A stretch of DNA of 64,000 bases from Nitrosomonadales bacterium (GTDB lineage Bacteria > Pseudomonadota > Gammaproteobacteria > Burkholderiales > Gallionellaceae), in contig JAHFQZ010000004.1 of NCBI GenBank assembly GCA_023259055.1, positions 124,001 to 188,000 on the forward strand. The letters are read 5' to 3'. Position numbers and translations under genes: made by a program. The notes beneath the pieces are model-generated. The model searched no databases, was not told the origin of the DNA, and saw only the letters and a list, made by a program, of their open reading frames with translations. Shown in pieces: positions 63,884-64,000 of this stretch. Numbering within the stretch: position 1 is the first letter of the stretch; every line of letters starts with the position of its first letter.

Positions 63884-63967
63884 TTGCAACACCGGGTGCG
63901 GAGAGGAAGTTGAGACCGCCCCTTGTCCTTTACCCTCTGTCTTCGGTCTTTTGTTGAAGGGCGCGAA

Positions 63968-64000
63968 GTGAAGAAAAATGCAATTCTGATTGGGCTTGGC
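63968..64000 (+). CDS. Start of the next gene in the signalling module, partial
   Basis: GTG at 63968, preceded by AAGGG, opens a frame running to the window's end (KKNAILIGLG). Only 11 codons are visible, a short hydrophobic start that could be a membrane protein. Family cannot be told. Confidence 0.35.
   Translation, partial: MKKNAILIGLG

Noticed and set aside
63913..63949. Terminator after the FHA gene
   Set aside because: AGACCG and CGGTCT could pair, but the loop is 25 bases long and the stem only six, so the support is too weak.

Overview
The window looks like part of a betaproteobacterial chromosome. The evidence is gene order: ftsY-ftsE-ftsX beside a paired M16 peptidase unit, rsmD, coaD and a YfhL-type ferredoxin; ispE-tRNA-Gln-prs-rplY-pth-ychF; yebC-ruvC-ruvA-ruvB; ybgC-tolQRAB-pal-cpoB-queE-queC; and an SHP/DHC/cytochrome b561 cluster with its two-component system. 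A Gallionellaceae or other Nitrosomonadales host would fit, but I cannot prove that from the sequence alone.

Layout. 1-200 is the 3' end of a CobD/CbiB-like gene, followed by a periplasmic thioredoxin. 769-4700 is a leftward accessory cluster (VOC, SRPBCC, DHFR-like, two membrane proteins, a beta-lactamase-fold hydrolase), preceded by the truncated C-terminus of a Ku gene. 5.1-7.7 kb is an AT-rich patchwork: a DUF3079 protein, an orphan ArsD-like protein, and unrecognised ORFs. 7.8-20 kb holds housekeeping genes (srkA, rsgA, pterin dehydratase, M48 peptidase, orn, murI, Lon-like protease, paiB-like, hemH, hrcA), with a GxxExxY nuclease-fold gene inserted between hemH and hrcA. 20-34 kb carries the fts genes, M16 pair, rsmD, coaD, mutM and a Gld-type ABC transporter. 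34-53 kb holds a TPR lipoprotein, lolB, ispE, prs, rplY, pth, ychF, a ParA-like gene, the ruv operon with an embedded UbiA-family prenyltransferase, the Tol-Pal operon, queE/queC and three tRNAs in all. 53-57 kb is a c-type cytochrome/b561/two-component cluster. 57-64 kb holds an SPFH protein, TerC, a universal stress protein, and a CHASE2-Ser/Thr kinase / PP2C / FHA signalling module. There is no gene-free stretch longer than about 300 bases.

The most striking feature is the density of small dispersed repeats from at least six unrelated families. The leading one is built from CACGAAA heptamers at about 9-nt period, arranged as outward-tipped inverted pairs. Five pairs plus one solo arm occur, all between genes. 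The GxxExxY gene (18577-18960) lies between two identical same-orientation 28-nt arms, and its ribosome-binding sequence appears to lie inside one of them. This suggests a cassette in which a PD-(D/E)XK-fold protein and a palindromic repeat family are linked, by analogy with REP/RAYT systems; the functional link is inference. A second family (core CCTGAGCCTGTCGAA) sits in frame inside the coding sequences of FtsE, FtsY and an M48 peptidase.

Other notable points: a probable AUA start codon for rsmD; relics of Ku and of a HerA/DUF853 helicase that lacks its P-loop; a MenA/UbiA-like gene translationally coupled within ruvCAB; and small genes such as a 57-codon lipoprotein at 29809-29982.
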